A stretch of 64,000 nt of DNA from contig OX387186.1 of NCBI GenBank assembly GCA_947561395.2, positions 42,737,220 to 42,801,219 on the forward strand, in the 5' to 3' direction. This stretch comes from Buxus sempervirens (taxonomy: Eukaryota > Streptophyta > Magnoliopsida > Buxales > Buxaceae). Each line of letters starts with the position of its first letter. Within the stretch, counting starts at the first letter, position 1. Made by a program: the position numbers and the translations under genes. Positions 11,148 to 22,491 of this stretch are shown here, in pieces. The notes beneath the pieces were generated by a model. That model did not search any database and was not told the origin of the DNA. It saw nothing but the letters and a program-made list of their open reading frames with translations.

Positions 11148-11180
11148 TGTTTGTCTCACTTGCCACCTAAAAAAAAAATC

Positions 11181-11864
11181 TAAATAACATTTCTTGATAT
11201 TGGCCAAAAATGGCTCAAGAAAGATGGCTGCCAGTTTCATGTTGTTTCTTTGTTTTTCTAGAGCAAATATCTTTGTTTTTCTAGAGCAAATATAGCAAAT
11301 TCAATAATGAATTATTAAAAAAGCAAATATAGTGGACTCAATAATTATTAATTTTAATTTATAAATAATAGATTAATATTAAATATTTATTATATGTTTG
11401 AATATGCTAATTCGAATTATTAAAATTCTCTTAATTTGGTAAGTACTAATTGCAACAAGATTAGTTAAAGATTATGTTTGAAAAAAAAAAGGTATATGTA
11501 AAAAGAAAAATGAAAAATTAGGACATGTGAAGGATCATAATTTGTTGAAGGAAAAATGAAAAAAGGGTTTGCAGGATGTAAGGAATAACAAATTGTTGGA
11601 GGTAGCTTTTGGAAAGTGAAAAATGAAAAAGACAAAGTTACCCATCTAAATATATACGATAAATTAGCATTAAAAGATTATTTTTGAAAAAGAAAAAAAA
11701 AGAAAAGGTATTTTCTTGGCACGCGAATGGTTGGTGCTTTTAATAGCAATATAGATAGATTAGCAATTAGAGTTATTAAAATAATTAGTAGTTAAATACT
11801 TATCTAACTACTAATATATATAATTCGCAATTTTTTATATATATATATAATTGCGAATTATATA
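11181..11864. other. AT-rich spacer with inverted AATTCGCAATT motifs
   Basis: No gene is seen. Around 11820-11885 the sequence alternates TATATATAATTCGCAATT and its complement, giving a potential AT-rich cruciform. A similar TATATATATAATTCTCAATT occurs at about 1718 beside copy A, so this belongs to the edge of the duplicated segment. Confidence 0.45.
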
Positions 11865-12155
11865 TATATAATTCGCAATTTTTTATTATGTTTATATTAA
11901 AGAATTAATAACATTTTATTTATTTATTTAGTTATATATAAGATATAGATAGATTAGCGATTAGAATTATTAAAAATTATTAGTAGTTGAATAGGTGTTG
12001 GAGTAGAACTCTAAAAGACAACAGTTGAGTAGTTTATTTATTTATATATAGTACGAGTATAGATACAATTGCTAAATTCGTGTTGGAAAAGAACTCTACA
12101 AGCGTAGTTTATTTATTTAGATATAGAGTATGGATAGAACTCGACAAGCTGCTTT

Positions 12156-12163
12156 TATAAATA
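12156..12163 (+). promoter_or_regulatory. TATA box of copy-B SKP1-like gene
   Basis: TATAAATA lies about 100 bp upstream of the ATG at 12261, at the position equivalent to 2123-2130 in copy A. Confidence 0.5.
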
Positions 12164-12260
12164 GAGATATAGATCTTCGTTTCCGATCCATCCAAATTCC
12201 AATTTTCCATCTGCTTGCTTTTGAGAGTGCCGTTTCAGGAAAAGAGATTTTTTCACTCGC

Positions 12261-12717
12261 ATGGCTTCTTCGTCTTCTTCTGAACCGAAGACAGTCACTC
12301 TAGTACTACCCGATGGAGAGATTTTTGAAGTTGAAGAAAAGTTTGCCTTTCAATCTGATTTTTGAAGTTGAAGAAAAGTTTGCCTTTCAATCTGATCTAA
12401 TCAAGTTCTTTTGCGATGCCCGAAACACCAACAGAATCACACTTTGGAAACGCTTTACATGGAAGAAGGAGGTCTTGGAAAAAGTGTTCAATTATTGCAA
12501 AGAGAACGATCCTGTGAAGCTGAAGAAGAGCGAAGAAGATCTCGAGAGACTCAACGCTGAGTTTCTGAATGTAGGTGATGATGAGGAGTTCTTTTATCTT
12601 AGGAGTACTGTATGCCTTCTCTCTATCCAGTGCTTAAAGGATTTGACGTTGCCCAAGTTCGAGGAGAAGGTGAAGGAGAAGGTTCGAAAGGATCAGCCAG
12701 GGCGCCCTTCCAACTGA
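12261..12717 (+). pseudogene. SKP1-like paralogue disrupted by a 37-bp tandem duplication
   Basis: From the original ATG at 12261 the frame matches the gene at 2228 for about 33 codons, then stops at TGA 12363-12365. The cause is a perfect tandem duplication of 37 bp (12323-12359 and 12360-12396). Because 37 is not a multiple of three, the rest of the gene lies in another frame. That frame is open from an ATG at 12313 to the normal stop at 12717 (134 residues) and keeps almost the whole BTB/POZ region, with an altered N-terminus. If translation began at 12313, a protein lacking the first strand could be made. It differs from copy A at a few residues. Confidence 0.8.
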
Positions 12718-13436
12718 AATTTTTTTGGGATTTCAGATCAGTTTCTTGGGATCTTTTTCTATTCTAAAGTCAGTTCAGGGATGTTAGTAGATACGATTAC
12801 TTCTTCACTTGGTTTCGGTTTAGATTTCATATATATATATTAAGAGGGTTTTAGGAAATTGAGAAAACATGGTTTGTAATCGGATGTCGAATACTGGAAA
12901 TATGGTAAACTAGCAATGTGATCCGTGCAAACACGTTCAATAATAATAAAAATAGGCATTTAGACTCCATTCAAAATTTATGCTTAGAGGTTCTTTGAAA
13001 ATTAAAAATTTATGTAGACAGGGCAAAACATGATGTGCTGCTATTTGCATGAGTATGGCACACGTACAAGAGATCATATTTAGCTAATCAAGCAATCATT
13101 AATTTGAAGTTGTGTTCAAACGCAAGAAAACAGAGTTGATACTATTTACAACCACGTGTTGATTATTTAGGAGATACATATAGGTTTCCCAGCAAGATAA
13201 AATGGTTATAGTCCTTGATATTTGCCTGCTTTTATTTTATGGAAAAACTGAAATAAAAATAGGCATTTAGACTCCATTCAAACTTACTGAAAGAGTGAAG
13301 TAGTAGGGGTCCAAAACCATTCTGATTTGGTCTGGATTGGCATCAATCCAGAATGAAAACGAGGTTTGTATCTGTCAATCCAAAATGGAATTAAACTGAA
13401 ATGATTAACATCAAATCAATAACAAGGATTTGGTCT

Positions 13437-14632
13437 AAATACTGTTTTCCTGAATAGAGAGCTAGAAGAAGAGGTCTACATGACATTACCACCAGGATTT
13501 CATAAGACAGGTGAAGAAAACCAAGCCTGCAAACTCAAAAAGTCCCTATATGGACTCAAACAATCTTCAAGATCTTGGTTTGATAGATTTGCAGAGGTGG
13601 TTAGAGGACAAGGATATCGGCAAGGGCAGTCAGATCATACCTTGTTTTTCCAGCAGTCTTGAGATAGAAAAAATACAATTATAATTGTGTATGTCGATGA
13701 CATTATTCTCACTGGTGATAATACAGTGGAAATGAAGAGATTGAAGGAGGTCTTGGCTACCAAGTTTGAAGTTAAAGACTTGGGTCAGATATGGTGTTTC
13801 TTAGGAATGGAGGTAGCCAGATCAAAGAAGGCTATTAGTGTTTCTCAACGGAAATTTCCTTGGTCTACTGACTGAAACAGGCATGCTTGGTTGCAAACCA
13901 AGTGATACGCCTATTGAACCAGGAAAGAGAACAGGAGAAACTGAAAAATCAGTTGATAGCCAGATATTAAAGGTTAGTGGGCAAAATAATTAATCTTTCA
14001 CATACCAAACCTGATATTGCGTTTGCGGTGAGTGTAGTAAGTCAACATAAGTACTCACCAAAGGAAGCTCACATGGAGGCCGCATACAAGATTCTGAGAT
14101 ATCTTAAAGGCTCCTCAGTCAAAGGCCTATTGTTCAAAAAAGGGGAAAGCAAGGGAATAGAAATTTTTATAGATGCTGATTTGGTAGGTTCTGCAAAAGA
14201 TAGAAGGTCTACTACAGGGTATTGTTCCTTTGTATGGGGAAATTTGGTGACTTGGAAAAGTTAAAAACAAAATGTTGTAGCAAGTAGTGCTGAAGCTGAA
14301 TTTAGAGCTTTGCACAAGGGATGCGTGAAGGACTGTAGTTACGGAGAATCTTGGAAGAACTACAGATCATGTTGGAGTTTCCTATCAAACTCTACTGTGA
14401 TAATAAAGGAGCCATTAGCATATCTCTCAACCCAGTTCAGCATGACAGGACAAAACACATAGAGGTGGACCGAAATTTTATCAAGGAAAAGGTTGAAGAT
14501 GGGACTATTTGTATGACTTATGTGGCCACAAAAGAGCCAATGGCTGACATCATGACCAAAGGACTGTCGAGACAAAGGTTTGATGATTTCACATGCAAGT
14601 TAGACATGATCAATATCTATGATCCAACTTAA
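13437..14632 (+). pseudogene. Ty1/copia pol: RT and RNase H, broken
   Basis: The order is E-E-E-V-Y-M-T-L-P-P-G-F, C-K-L-K-K-S-L-Y-G-L-K-Q-S, an in-frame TGA at 13660-13662, the catalytic Y-V-D-D-I-I-L-T-G, K-D-L-G-Q-I-W-C-F-L-G-M-E, a frameshift near 13860-13970, then T-K-P-D-I-A-F-A-V-S-V-V-S and the RNase H motifs A-S-S-A-E-A-E, C-D-N-K-G-A-I-S-I, H-I-E-V-D and A-D-I-M-T-K-G. The C-terminal half from 14351 is open to the TAA at 14630. Gag, protease and integrase are missing because the element starts within RT at the duplicated segment. Confidence 0.9.
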
Positions 14633-14639
14633 GAGGGCG

Positions 14640-14776
14640 TGTAGAAATTTGTAGACAGCTATGCAAATCTATAGATTTCTATTTCTATTTTTTAGGCAGA
14701 TTTTGTTTAGGAGATATTACGTCCTGACTCTCAGGAAATTAAGAAATACAGAAGAGAGCTCTCTGATTTCACTACA
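14640..14776 (+). mobile_element. Short LTR-like end of the copia element
   Basis: Directly after the pol stop there is a purine tract (AAGAGGG, 14631-14637), the expected polypurine tract. TGTAGAAATTTGTAG then starts at 14640 as a plausible LTR start. ACTACA at 14771-14776 is a plausible end. No second LTR is present, so the right boundary is a guess. Confidence 0.4.
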
Positions 14777-15133
14777 TATTATATTCCAATGGAACATAAA
14801 ATACTATAGAGAAGTTTAGTCCATGATTTGAAGAACATAATTAAGATGTTGAAATTAAACAATTTTCCCTACTAACAACTATAAAAACAACAAATTACAA
14901 GAGAAAACAACAACAAATTGGGAAGGAAGATTGAAAAATAACATCATCACAATCAACTTAAATCCAAACGCAAAACATAAAAATATCAAAATATTGCGGC
15001 AGTTCGCACAAATTAATAATGTGGCCAGCCAATGCTGAATGAAACAACTCATTCATTTTATATGTAAATGTAGATTCAAATGGCTCCAGCCAATAAATTT
15101 TATATTAATATGCTATAACATTGTTATATTAGT

Positions 15134-15319
15134 TTGACTACAGGTGATAAGGTTCTTATGCATGTGTATGATGAGTTGTTCAGGGCCCTGAAAACTTTGC
15201 TCAATCTTCATGAGATGACATCGATAAAGAACATGAATAGCATTAAGTTCGACGAATACATAGGCAAGCCGGAGCAATTTCCTTTGATTCAAATCCTACA
15301 TATCAAAAATGCAACATAA
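15134..15319 (+). other. Exon-like open stretch, unknown
   Basis: An open stretch of about 60 codons has balanced composition (D-E-L-F-R-A-L-K-T-L, F-D-E-Y-I-G-K-P-E-Q-F). It is preceded by GACTACAG, a possible splice acceptor at about 15133. I do not recognise it and see no partner exon. It could be a chance frame. Confidence 0.2.
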
Positions 15320-15814
15320 CTCGATGTGGTTGCTGTATCGAGAAATGAGATGATACATATCTAGTAATAAAGACTTTCCAAGAAAGTAAAAACCAATATA
15401 TGAAAAACCAACTGTACCTTAAAGGAAGGAATTCAACGAGAGAAGTTGCTCGTATTCACTCATGAGTCATGACACGACTCACTTTTGTGTTAAATACTCT
15501 TCCTTAACAACTTCCACACCTTCAGCCGGCTCTTTTCATGCTGCCTAAATTCCACAATCAACCTAAGTAAACAACATCCATGGAGGCTCAAAATAAGTTA
15601 TCTCAATGGAAGTTAAATTTTCTGCTCATTAAACCTTTATTGGCAAGCAAATTTCTGTTTGATTGCTTTCTTTTTGCTTTTTCAACTCCCTTTCATTTTA
15701 AAGCCAGGAAATACAACAAATCAATGAAACAACGAAACAAAATTCAAATAAAAGTATTTGGACAATAAAGTTGAGATTTAGTTATTCAACATAAAAGATA
15801 AATAGATTAGTTAA

Positions 15815-16328
15815 TCAAGGATTTCCTCCAACATACCCTGGATCAACAGAATCCTTATCCACGAGTGAACCTTGATTCTTAAGAGGAGCATATAATTTTT
15901 GCTTTGAAATTAAGTATAGGATATAACCACATAAATGCTTACAATTGGGGATAGTGACTTTATAGGTTTTAAATCCAAACCTCTCATCAACCTGATGAGC
16001 TACCCAATTAGAAACCTACAACTCTTGTTTGTTGAATTTAGGTCTTTCATTACTTGCTAAAAGACAATCAATTTTTTATGGCTGAATCCCATGAGATTAT
16101 TATGCCCTGCACAAACAGAAGATCTGGGCATGGATGGACAGTTAAAGTCTGAGGCAGTATAGTTGAAATAAGTCAGCTTCCCCTATGTGGAGAAATTCCT
16201 CAATATTATGCAAATATTACATAAGTCCCTTCTCGCTTGTCTGTGAGCATTGGATGTAGGATTGGCGGTGTACAAAGCCTGGAACAAATGGATTCAAATA
16301 AATTTCTCAAGAGTGACCACCATTTCAA
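15815..16328 (-). CDS. Two candidate 3'-terminal exons of an unrecognised gene
   Basis: On the minus strand, exon 16328-16221 follows an excellent acceptor (ATTTTTTTACAG) and gives exactly 36 codons (K-W-W-S-L-L-R-N-L-F-E-S ... T-D-K-R-E-G-T-Y) before GTAATA. Exon 16015-15815 follows GTTGTAG and gives 66 codons plus stop (S-N-W-V-A-H-Q-V-D-E-R-F-G-F-K ... D-P-G-Y-V-G-G-N-P). Both junctions are phase 0, so the exons join in frame. Composition is protein-like rather than AT-rich noise. I cannot name a family. An upstream stretch at 16667-16492 (C-S-F-C-K-G-W-I-D-R-C) ends phase 0 at a GTATTA donor and may precede them, but it has an in-frame stop near its 5' end. Confidence 0.4.
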
Positions 16329-16845
16329 CTGTAAAAAAATAATTACTTATTCCGAATGATAAATATAAAGCTAAATGTACTAATGCTTCCTCCAATCAAT
16401 ATTATTGACTTTTTGATGCAGGACTTCAATAGTTTTATAAGAAATGAAATAAAAATGAATCTGTATCTCAACCGAAAATGGATAATAATACTAATAACAG
16501 AAACTCCTTATAACTAGGGCTGCCTAATAGATCACTGGATTTAAAAAACAAAGAAGCATGGTCTTTGATTGCCTCGCTAATCATAGATAGTTTATGGATA
16601 CACCGGTCAATCCATCCCTTACAAAAAGAACACTCTTCCAGTTATTCTGATATTGTGGAATAGTTACCTAATCAAATGAAAAAAAATCAACAAGTACACA
16701 CACTGGGATTGTCACCCCATGTTATGAATATCTTACTGCTCAACTGACAACACAAATTTCACAGGAATAACAATCAGTCACGTCACTTGATACATGCGCA
16801 TCCATGAATTTATCAATTATTTTGACACAAATTAAAACAAAAGAG

Positions 16846-16889
16846 GGAGAGAGAGAGAGAGAGAAGGGGGGGGGGGGGGGGGGGGGGGG
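16846..16889. repeat. GA microsatellite followed by a G-run
   Basis: A short GA run leads into an uninterrupted G tract at about 16866-16889. A frame translated through it is Gly-rich and is not a gene. Confidence 0.9.
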
Positions 16890-16922
16890 AGGTGTGTTGT
16901 TGGTGGTGTGTAGTAAAATACA

Positions 16923-17130
16923 TTACCTCTTTCTCATCTTCCCATGCTTTTTACACCCACCACTATATTTATATCTGTTGAAACTTCTCAGCGAGCTTCT
17001 CCCACATTATGTACATTTTTGCTTGGCATTTCCTCAAAAAGCAAAGGCTTAAGCACCCTCAATGTAATGGCTTCAAAAACAATGAAAGGCCGTTCAACTT
17101 GTAATAGACCCAAAAATGAGCAAAAGAAAA
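16923..17130 (-). other. Exon-like minus-strand stretch, ambiguous frame
   Basis: After a long pyrimidine tract and TATTACAAG, one frame reads E-R-P-F-I-V-F-E-A-I-T-L-R-V-L-K-P-L-L-F and continues to a stop. A second frame downstream reads R-Y-K-Y-S-G-G-C-K-K-H-G-K-M-R-K to a GTAATG donor near 16923. Because more than one frame is open, coding status is doubtful. It could be a frameshifted exon of the proposed split gene. Confidence 0.25.
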
Positions 17131-17325
17131 AAAGTAGATCAGCAAATTGTACATTCATTAAAATAGCAAATAAAAAGTATCAATTAATATTATAAATAAA
17201 TTAGAACTTGTGAAGAACCTTCTTAGAATTTGAAAGGACAAAGAGAGGTGTATAGAGACAGAATAAACCTTCTTCCTAAACGAGCTTGAAGGCGATCTAT
17301 CATATTCTCCCTATTGTTATGGAAG

Positions 17326-17931
17326 TTAACGTGTTTCAACCCCACATAAGGCAGTTAGTCCATCCATTCCTGAAAATTTTACCACATCTAACCAACTCCA
17401 GCAAAATGGAGTAGAAGAAATTTGATTAAATGAGAACATAAATGCAAACCCTTCAACAGTTTCCACAAACCTACCAAACCGAGATGTAAAACTCGAAAGG
17501 TAAGGGCAGATATATTTAGAGCAACAATGAAAAAGATATATCAATGAGTGACCTGCCTTTTGTTCTCCACGAAAAGGCCCATACTACTTTTCTGAACCCA
17601 TTGGTAAAGAACTCAAGGAAGAAAGACAGAGGAAAAGTGAAGCTAGAGGAACTTGCTAGAGTTCTGATAAAGGCTAGAATGAACATGTCGATCAAACTGG
17701 AGTGAAACTCGGCTGAAAGAAAGCTAGAAAGAATAGATGGAATCTAATATCCGTCCTTCTTCCTACTTTTGCAAACGCCTACCCTGATGGATCACCTTAA
17801 AATGCTAGCTACGAAACAAAATTTTCTGGAAATAAATCAATAAATGTTCATATGGCTCTCCACTACTCACACAATATGGCTGGATCTGGATGTTGCTCGG
17901 AGAAGCAGAGGTGCCTCTGTGCCTTCTCAAC
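17326..17931 (-). CDS. Three candidate exons joining in phase, ending in a stop
   Basis: On the minus strand, 17931-17871 gives 20 codons (V-E-K-A-Q-R-H-L-C-F-S-E-Q-H) plus one base before a consensus GTGAGT. 17712-17553 starts after CTTTCTTTCAG with two bases, then 52 codons (E-F-H-S-S-L-I-D-M-F ... W-R-T-K-G) and two bases, at a weak GTCACT donor. A third segment, from after GGTTTGGTAG near 17480, starts with one base and runs F-V-E-T-V-E-G-F-A-F to TAA at 17326. All junction phases agree. The middle exon is rich in Phe and Ser because the DNA is pyrimidine-rich, which weakens the case. Confidence 0.3.
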
Positions 17932-18141
17932 CTGCCCTCACCTCTACAAGAATCAGGTTATAGACGTCATTGAATGCTTAAATGAAAGGAATGCAATGAA
18001 AATTGCACAAACCAGAGCCACACATATTTAGAAAATATTAATGTATTGCTTAATAACTATGAAAATACGAAAAATAAAATAGTAATAGCATATAAAAACA
18101 CAAAAAATGGTATATCACAAAACTCCAGATTCTCAAGTGTT

Positions 18142-18583
18142 GGCTATGAAAGAAATGAAATCTAGAGAAGGACTAACTTCTAAGCCTTGAATTTCAATAA
18201 GATTTTTTGTAACATTCTCCACACTTAATTGATTAGCTTCTAAAACAATTTTTAGTAATTCAATATTCTGTTCACTTCTTCCTCCATCCACAAGTGTAAC
18301 AAATTTTGTTGAATTTCTCGAGCCTAGTTTTTGGGTCTCATATTCATTGCATTTCTTAAAGGATACCTATTTTTCCAACCCAATGGCACCTTCCTTAATA
18401 TCCTTAAAAACCCTATTTTATTTCAATGGTAGCTGTAACAACTTTATCCACTGCAACTTTAACACCTCCGTGTAACATTTCACATGAAATATCCCATTAT
18501 TACAAATGACGTGGTCAACAATCTCCTTTGTAGAAACTTGTATTGGGGTCCCTATATCTACAACCTTATTTGCAATGGGAGGG
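18142..18583 (-). pseudogene. Candidate coding exon(s) with internal stops, unknown protein
   Basis: On the minus strand, 18583-18466 starts after TTTATTGACAG with one base plus 39 codons (P-P-I-A-N-K-V-V-D-I-G-T-P-I-Q-V-S-T). The same frame runs on with two stops and then a long clean part (F-V-T-L-V-D-G-G-R-S-E-Q-N-I-E-L-L-K-I-V, then L-S-V-E-N-V-T-K-N-L-I-E-I-Q) to a possible GTTAGT donor at 18177 and a stop at about 18142. Composition is clearly protein-like. Either two introns with lengths divisible by three hide the stops, or the exon is decayed. No family recognised. Confidence 0.4.
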
Positions 18584-19370
18584 CTGTCAATAAAATCAAA
18601 TTTGTACAACTATTAATTTTTATGATAGTTTTAATATTGAGACAATTGTTTGGAAAATTATATAGCTATTTATTTTTATGATAATCCTTTTTCTTGTACT
18701 CCACATATTTAGCATTCAAGAATCCATGTTGAAGGGGTTAGGGATAAAAGCCATTATTAACTCCTGAATGTTATGAAAACATTTAATTGTATAAAATCCA
18801 TCCCTAATTCCTATTTATTGTGACAGCATTGGTTTGTGACTCAATAACACATTTCAATCAATAAACAAAATGAAACATTTTAGGATCCGAATATTTAGAA
18901 TCTTTGAAACACTCCAAATACTAATTTTTTATTAGCACCAACAGTTTTTTTTTTTCTTATATGAAACACTCATGAGAACTGGTATTAAAAAAAATCAATG
19001 AATATAAGCAGTAAATGAGAATTTGCGGATTCTTCTCAATTCCCAAAGTACTCCATGCAAACATATCATGATTGCTTCATTCAAGAAAAAAAATTATAAA
19101 ATTATTTGGTTAAGCTATGGAAATTAAATAACAATTAAAAGAAAACCAGAAGATTTGCAAGAACAATAACTACTTACTTGGCAAGAGGAAAAGTCACCAA
19201 CATATTTAGTAACGTGGAAGTTAAATAAGGAAAAGAAAGAAAGTTTGCCAAATATTATGGTCATCTACTTTTTTAAAAGAAATTCTTCAATTATTGGCTC
19301 AAGCTATTAAAAAGGAACAGAAAGCAAAAAATAAAAAGTGTTCAAGAAAGATACCGCACAAATGGCTTAC

Positions 19371-19447
19371 ATGGTATATAAAGGAATGGAAGAATCCACC
19401 CAACCATGGTCAAGACGTTCCACAACCTGTTGAATTGGCAACACAAC
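19371..19447 (-). CDS. Candidate internal exon, unknown protein
   Basis: The minus strand reads from after TACTGTAG at 19448: 25 codons (V-V-L-P-I-Q-Q-V-V-E-R-L-D-H-G-W-V-D-S-S) plus two bases, then a GTAAGC donor. The leftover phase fits the one-base start of the candidate exon at 18583. A further open stretch at about 19308-19186 ends at a consensus GTAAGT but has a TAG inside and a mismatched phase. Confidence 0.3.
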
Positions 19448-19499
19448 CTACAGTACAATGGATGTACCTTAGTACCTTTTACAAGAAGAAATAATAATC

Positions 19500-22490
19500 A
19501 GATTATGAATTCCAATCTCAACTTCTAAAAGCCCCACTGTTGATATAGATCAACACAGATAAATCATCGCAATGTTGAAAAATTATAGAATAGACATTCA
19601 ACTTATTTTTGAATCCACATCCGAAAAACCCAACCCAACCCACAAGGCAGATGTGGAATATTTCAGAAACTGAAGGATGGACATTGTCATTTTATATCAT
19701 CATTGGATTTCTTTCATCTATTACTCTTGTATACTTTAAAAATAAGCTTAAAATCCATAAAGGAAATGAAGTAACATAACATAACTGGATATAATGCTAT
19801 AGGTGCCATGTCTATTTTATCATTTATTTTCTTTAACAAAATAATTAATCAACTTATTGTGCAAAAAAAAAAAAAAATTAATTACAAGGAACTCAATGAT
19901 ATATAATCCTAACAAAAACTTCAAAATAACCTGTATTTCATAAACTTAATATCCTAGAAATTTAGATTGATAAATTCCATAACTATTGAACAGGAAATCT
20001 AGGAAAAACACATGGCACATGCAAGGAAGTAGGAACCACTTGACATACCTAACTGGGAAATCATTAGACTAAAGATCTAAATGGTTATATATTGCTAAAA
20101 TTAAAATTAACTTGATAAAATGAAAGTCACTAACTTGTTGTGACCTAATAAAGTCAAAATTGAATATTAACGGATGCATCCCCTTTATGGTTGAGCATGT
20201 GAGTAATCAGAAATCCAAAGGCAAATTAATATTAGATATTCTCATAACAATCTTATTTATATGCAATTTTTAATGATTAAAAGGTCAACTTCTCCCTCAC
20301 ATGATCACAGCCTAAAATCTTATGGCTCGTAGAGTTCCAGGAATCAAGTGTGCCCCAAATACCCTGCTGTATGTGGGACCATCCAAATGCTTGTTAAGAC
20401 CCCTTCCCCCCACCCACCCACAGTTTTGGAAATGTGCTTGGTCAAAGACCTTCCTTAGGTGTGAACAACATAGCTCATGTGTACAAATGAGACCAAAATT
20501 GAAGGTTCCAGTTATAAAAGACAAATGAAAAGCACATGTATACAGCATAACATGTGGAACAAATGCTACATTTAACCTCTCTCTCTCTCTCTCTTTTGTG
20601 AAGATTATGTGAACTCAATTAGAGAAATGGCCTGAATAGATCTCACAAGACCACTGCAAAATGATTTAGATCTTGACGGATTATTTAAGTCATTTTCCTC
20701 ATTGACTTACTCTCATTTGACATAATTTTAAGTTTAGTTGTAATGGTAAATGAAGTAAATTCAATAATTCTAGAGACTTCCCTTTTTTCTAAATGTAAGG
20801 GGTTAGGTTGGTTTTGCAGAAATGTGACATAGTATAACTATAAATAAATCAAAAAAGAAATAGACAAAAACAAAAACATCACAGTGATTGGTTTAAATCA
20901 TAAAAGCTAAGAACACAAAAAAACAAAAAACAGCACAGTCATTGATTTAAATCATAAAAGCCATCCAGGCAGTTACTCCACATGATGCTTAAAAAACATC
21001 CACGGATATCACATACAGCTGAGTGGCTTGAATTGCTGCCTCCTCAAAGCACACAACCACAACCAACCCCCACCACACCCCCACCAACACACACACACAC
21101 ACCACAAACCACTCATCAATCCTTTGTCCCTCTCCCTACACCCTTTTTCTGGCTTTTCCCTTCACAATACGTTTCCCATGATCAGCAGTCAAAATATGGT
21201 TCAGCAAAGCCTTCTGATCAAAATCATATAATATCAGGTCAGCAAGATTGAACACTAACAGTGCACAAATCAGTATACATTACTAATTATGTTATATATG
21301 AAATCGAAGAAACATCCATACCACACAACTAGACCAAAATGAGAATCCAACGATATTTAATCTTCTATTAATTAGAGAACAGAACCGCATGAATCAGAAG
21401 AAAAGATAACAACACGTATTACCTTCACCGAACCTAAGAAACCAGTGTTACTCCAGCAGTAAACCTACGAAGGCTTCTCCTTGATTTCAAGAAAATCAAG
21501 ATTGGCCTCGTGCTGATGGCACAAACTCGAAGATTCGAAGACTGAGGATGACTAAATCTCCATAGAAGGACTCGGACTCTGATTTGAACCCCTGCAAGTG
21601 TGCTTCCCTGTGGCTTCGCGAATCCAATGAAGGTTGTAGCCAAGTCCACAGAAGGAAACCTCAGGATTCTCTGGTGTTCTTGGTTACTGTAGAACAGGGT
21701 GTGATTGGAATCCCAAATATTAAAATAAAACCCCAAATACACCAACTGACGAAATAGGAAGTCAATTAATTAAAAAGAGAGGGCAATAATGTCTGAAAAG
21801 AAGTCTGACGAAACCACAGCCCATTATCCTTCTCCTGTATAGGTTATTGGCAAGACCTGAGAAACTGGGTGAAATCAGGGGCTTGTTCAAGTATCTGCCA
21901 TTTCATACAGTTACATGTCTCAGATGACTTCAGTCCAATATTAGAACAAATCAGGCAATCTATACCGTACTTTCAACAATGATTGAGAGACCCTGGGTGA
22001 TACGTTGCTCAGGGAGGAGAAGTGAAGGTGCAGGCTTATAACTCCCTCAAACAACGAGGCCTTTTGGGATAAAACCCAAGAGCAAAACCATCTTAAACTA
22101 CCGTTATCTTACCCTCTTAGTTCTCCCAATGGCTACTCTCTAACATCTTCTCTTATCTTGCTTTCCTAGGTCTTCGCATTAAATGCCAAACCATCTTAAA
22201 CTACCTTTATCTTGTCATTTATTCCTTAAATTTAACTTTCAAAATAATTTTTGCAGTGTTTTTTAAACAGTCAAGAAGAAACTTTAAACAAACTGTACCA
22301 GTTAATAAACTTAATAGTTTAAAACAAGACATTATGATGCTGAAATTATTTGAATTAATGATCCTTAAATAAGATGATTGATAAATTATGCAGCAAAAAT
22401 CACTGAACTTGGCAAACTTGTCCAAAAGCCATATTGTTTTTCATAATATCACAAACAGAGAAAAAACAAAATGAATGATGAATACTTATA
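19500..22490. other. AT-rich region, mostly unassigned
   Basis: There are no convincing protein domains. It holds a CT run at 20578-20594, a CA-rich stretch near 21060-21110 and, on the minus strand, a GC-richer block at 21745-21421 ending at GAAG/GTAATA that could be a 5' untranslated exon. About 21830-22200 carries words such as CTTGGGTTTTATCCCAAAAG (minus strand) that I associate with short LTR/TRIM elements. None of this is strong. Confidence 0.3.
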
Positions 22491-22491
22491 C

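Larger units (their letters stand above)
5200..11180 (+). mobile_element. L1-type LINE, near full length, inactive
   Basis: The order is 5' UTR, ORF1 (DUF4283 plus zinc knuckle), ORF2 (endonuclease, RT, zf-RVT region), RNase H, then a short A-rich tail at 11169-11178. This is the standard plant L1 layout. ORF1 and the start of ORF2 are intact, but the rest has in-frame stops and frameshifts. The 5' end is approximate; I could not identify a convincing target-site duplication. Confidence 0.85.
11865..13540 (+). repeat. Segmental duplication, copy B
   Basis: Direct repeat of 1720-3600, covering promoter, SKP1-like gene, 3' flank and copia start. It lacks about 150 bp present in copy A and has lost part of the promoter module. 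Homology to copy A ends in the copia RT, which continues downstream only here. Confidence 0.85.

Noticed and set aside
20312..20548. Open frames on both strands, 68-78 codons
   Set aside because: Neither has a domain or splice context, and both strands are open over the same bases.
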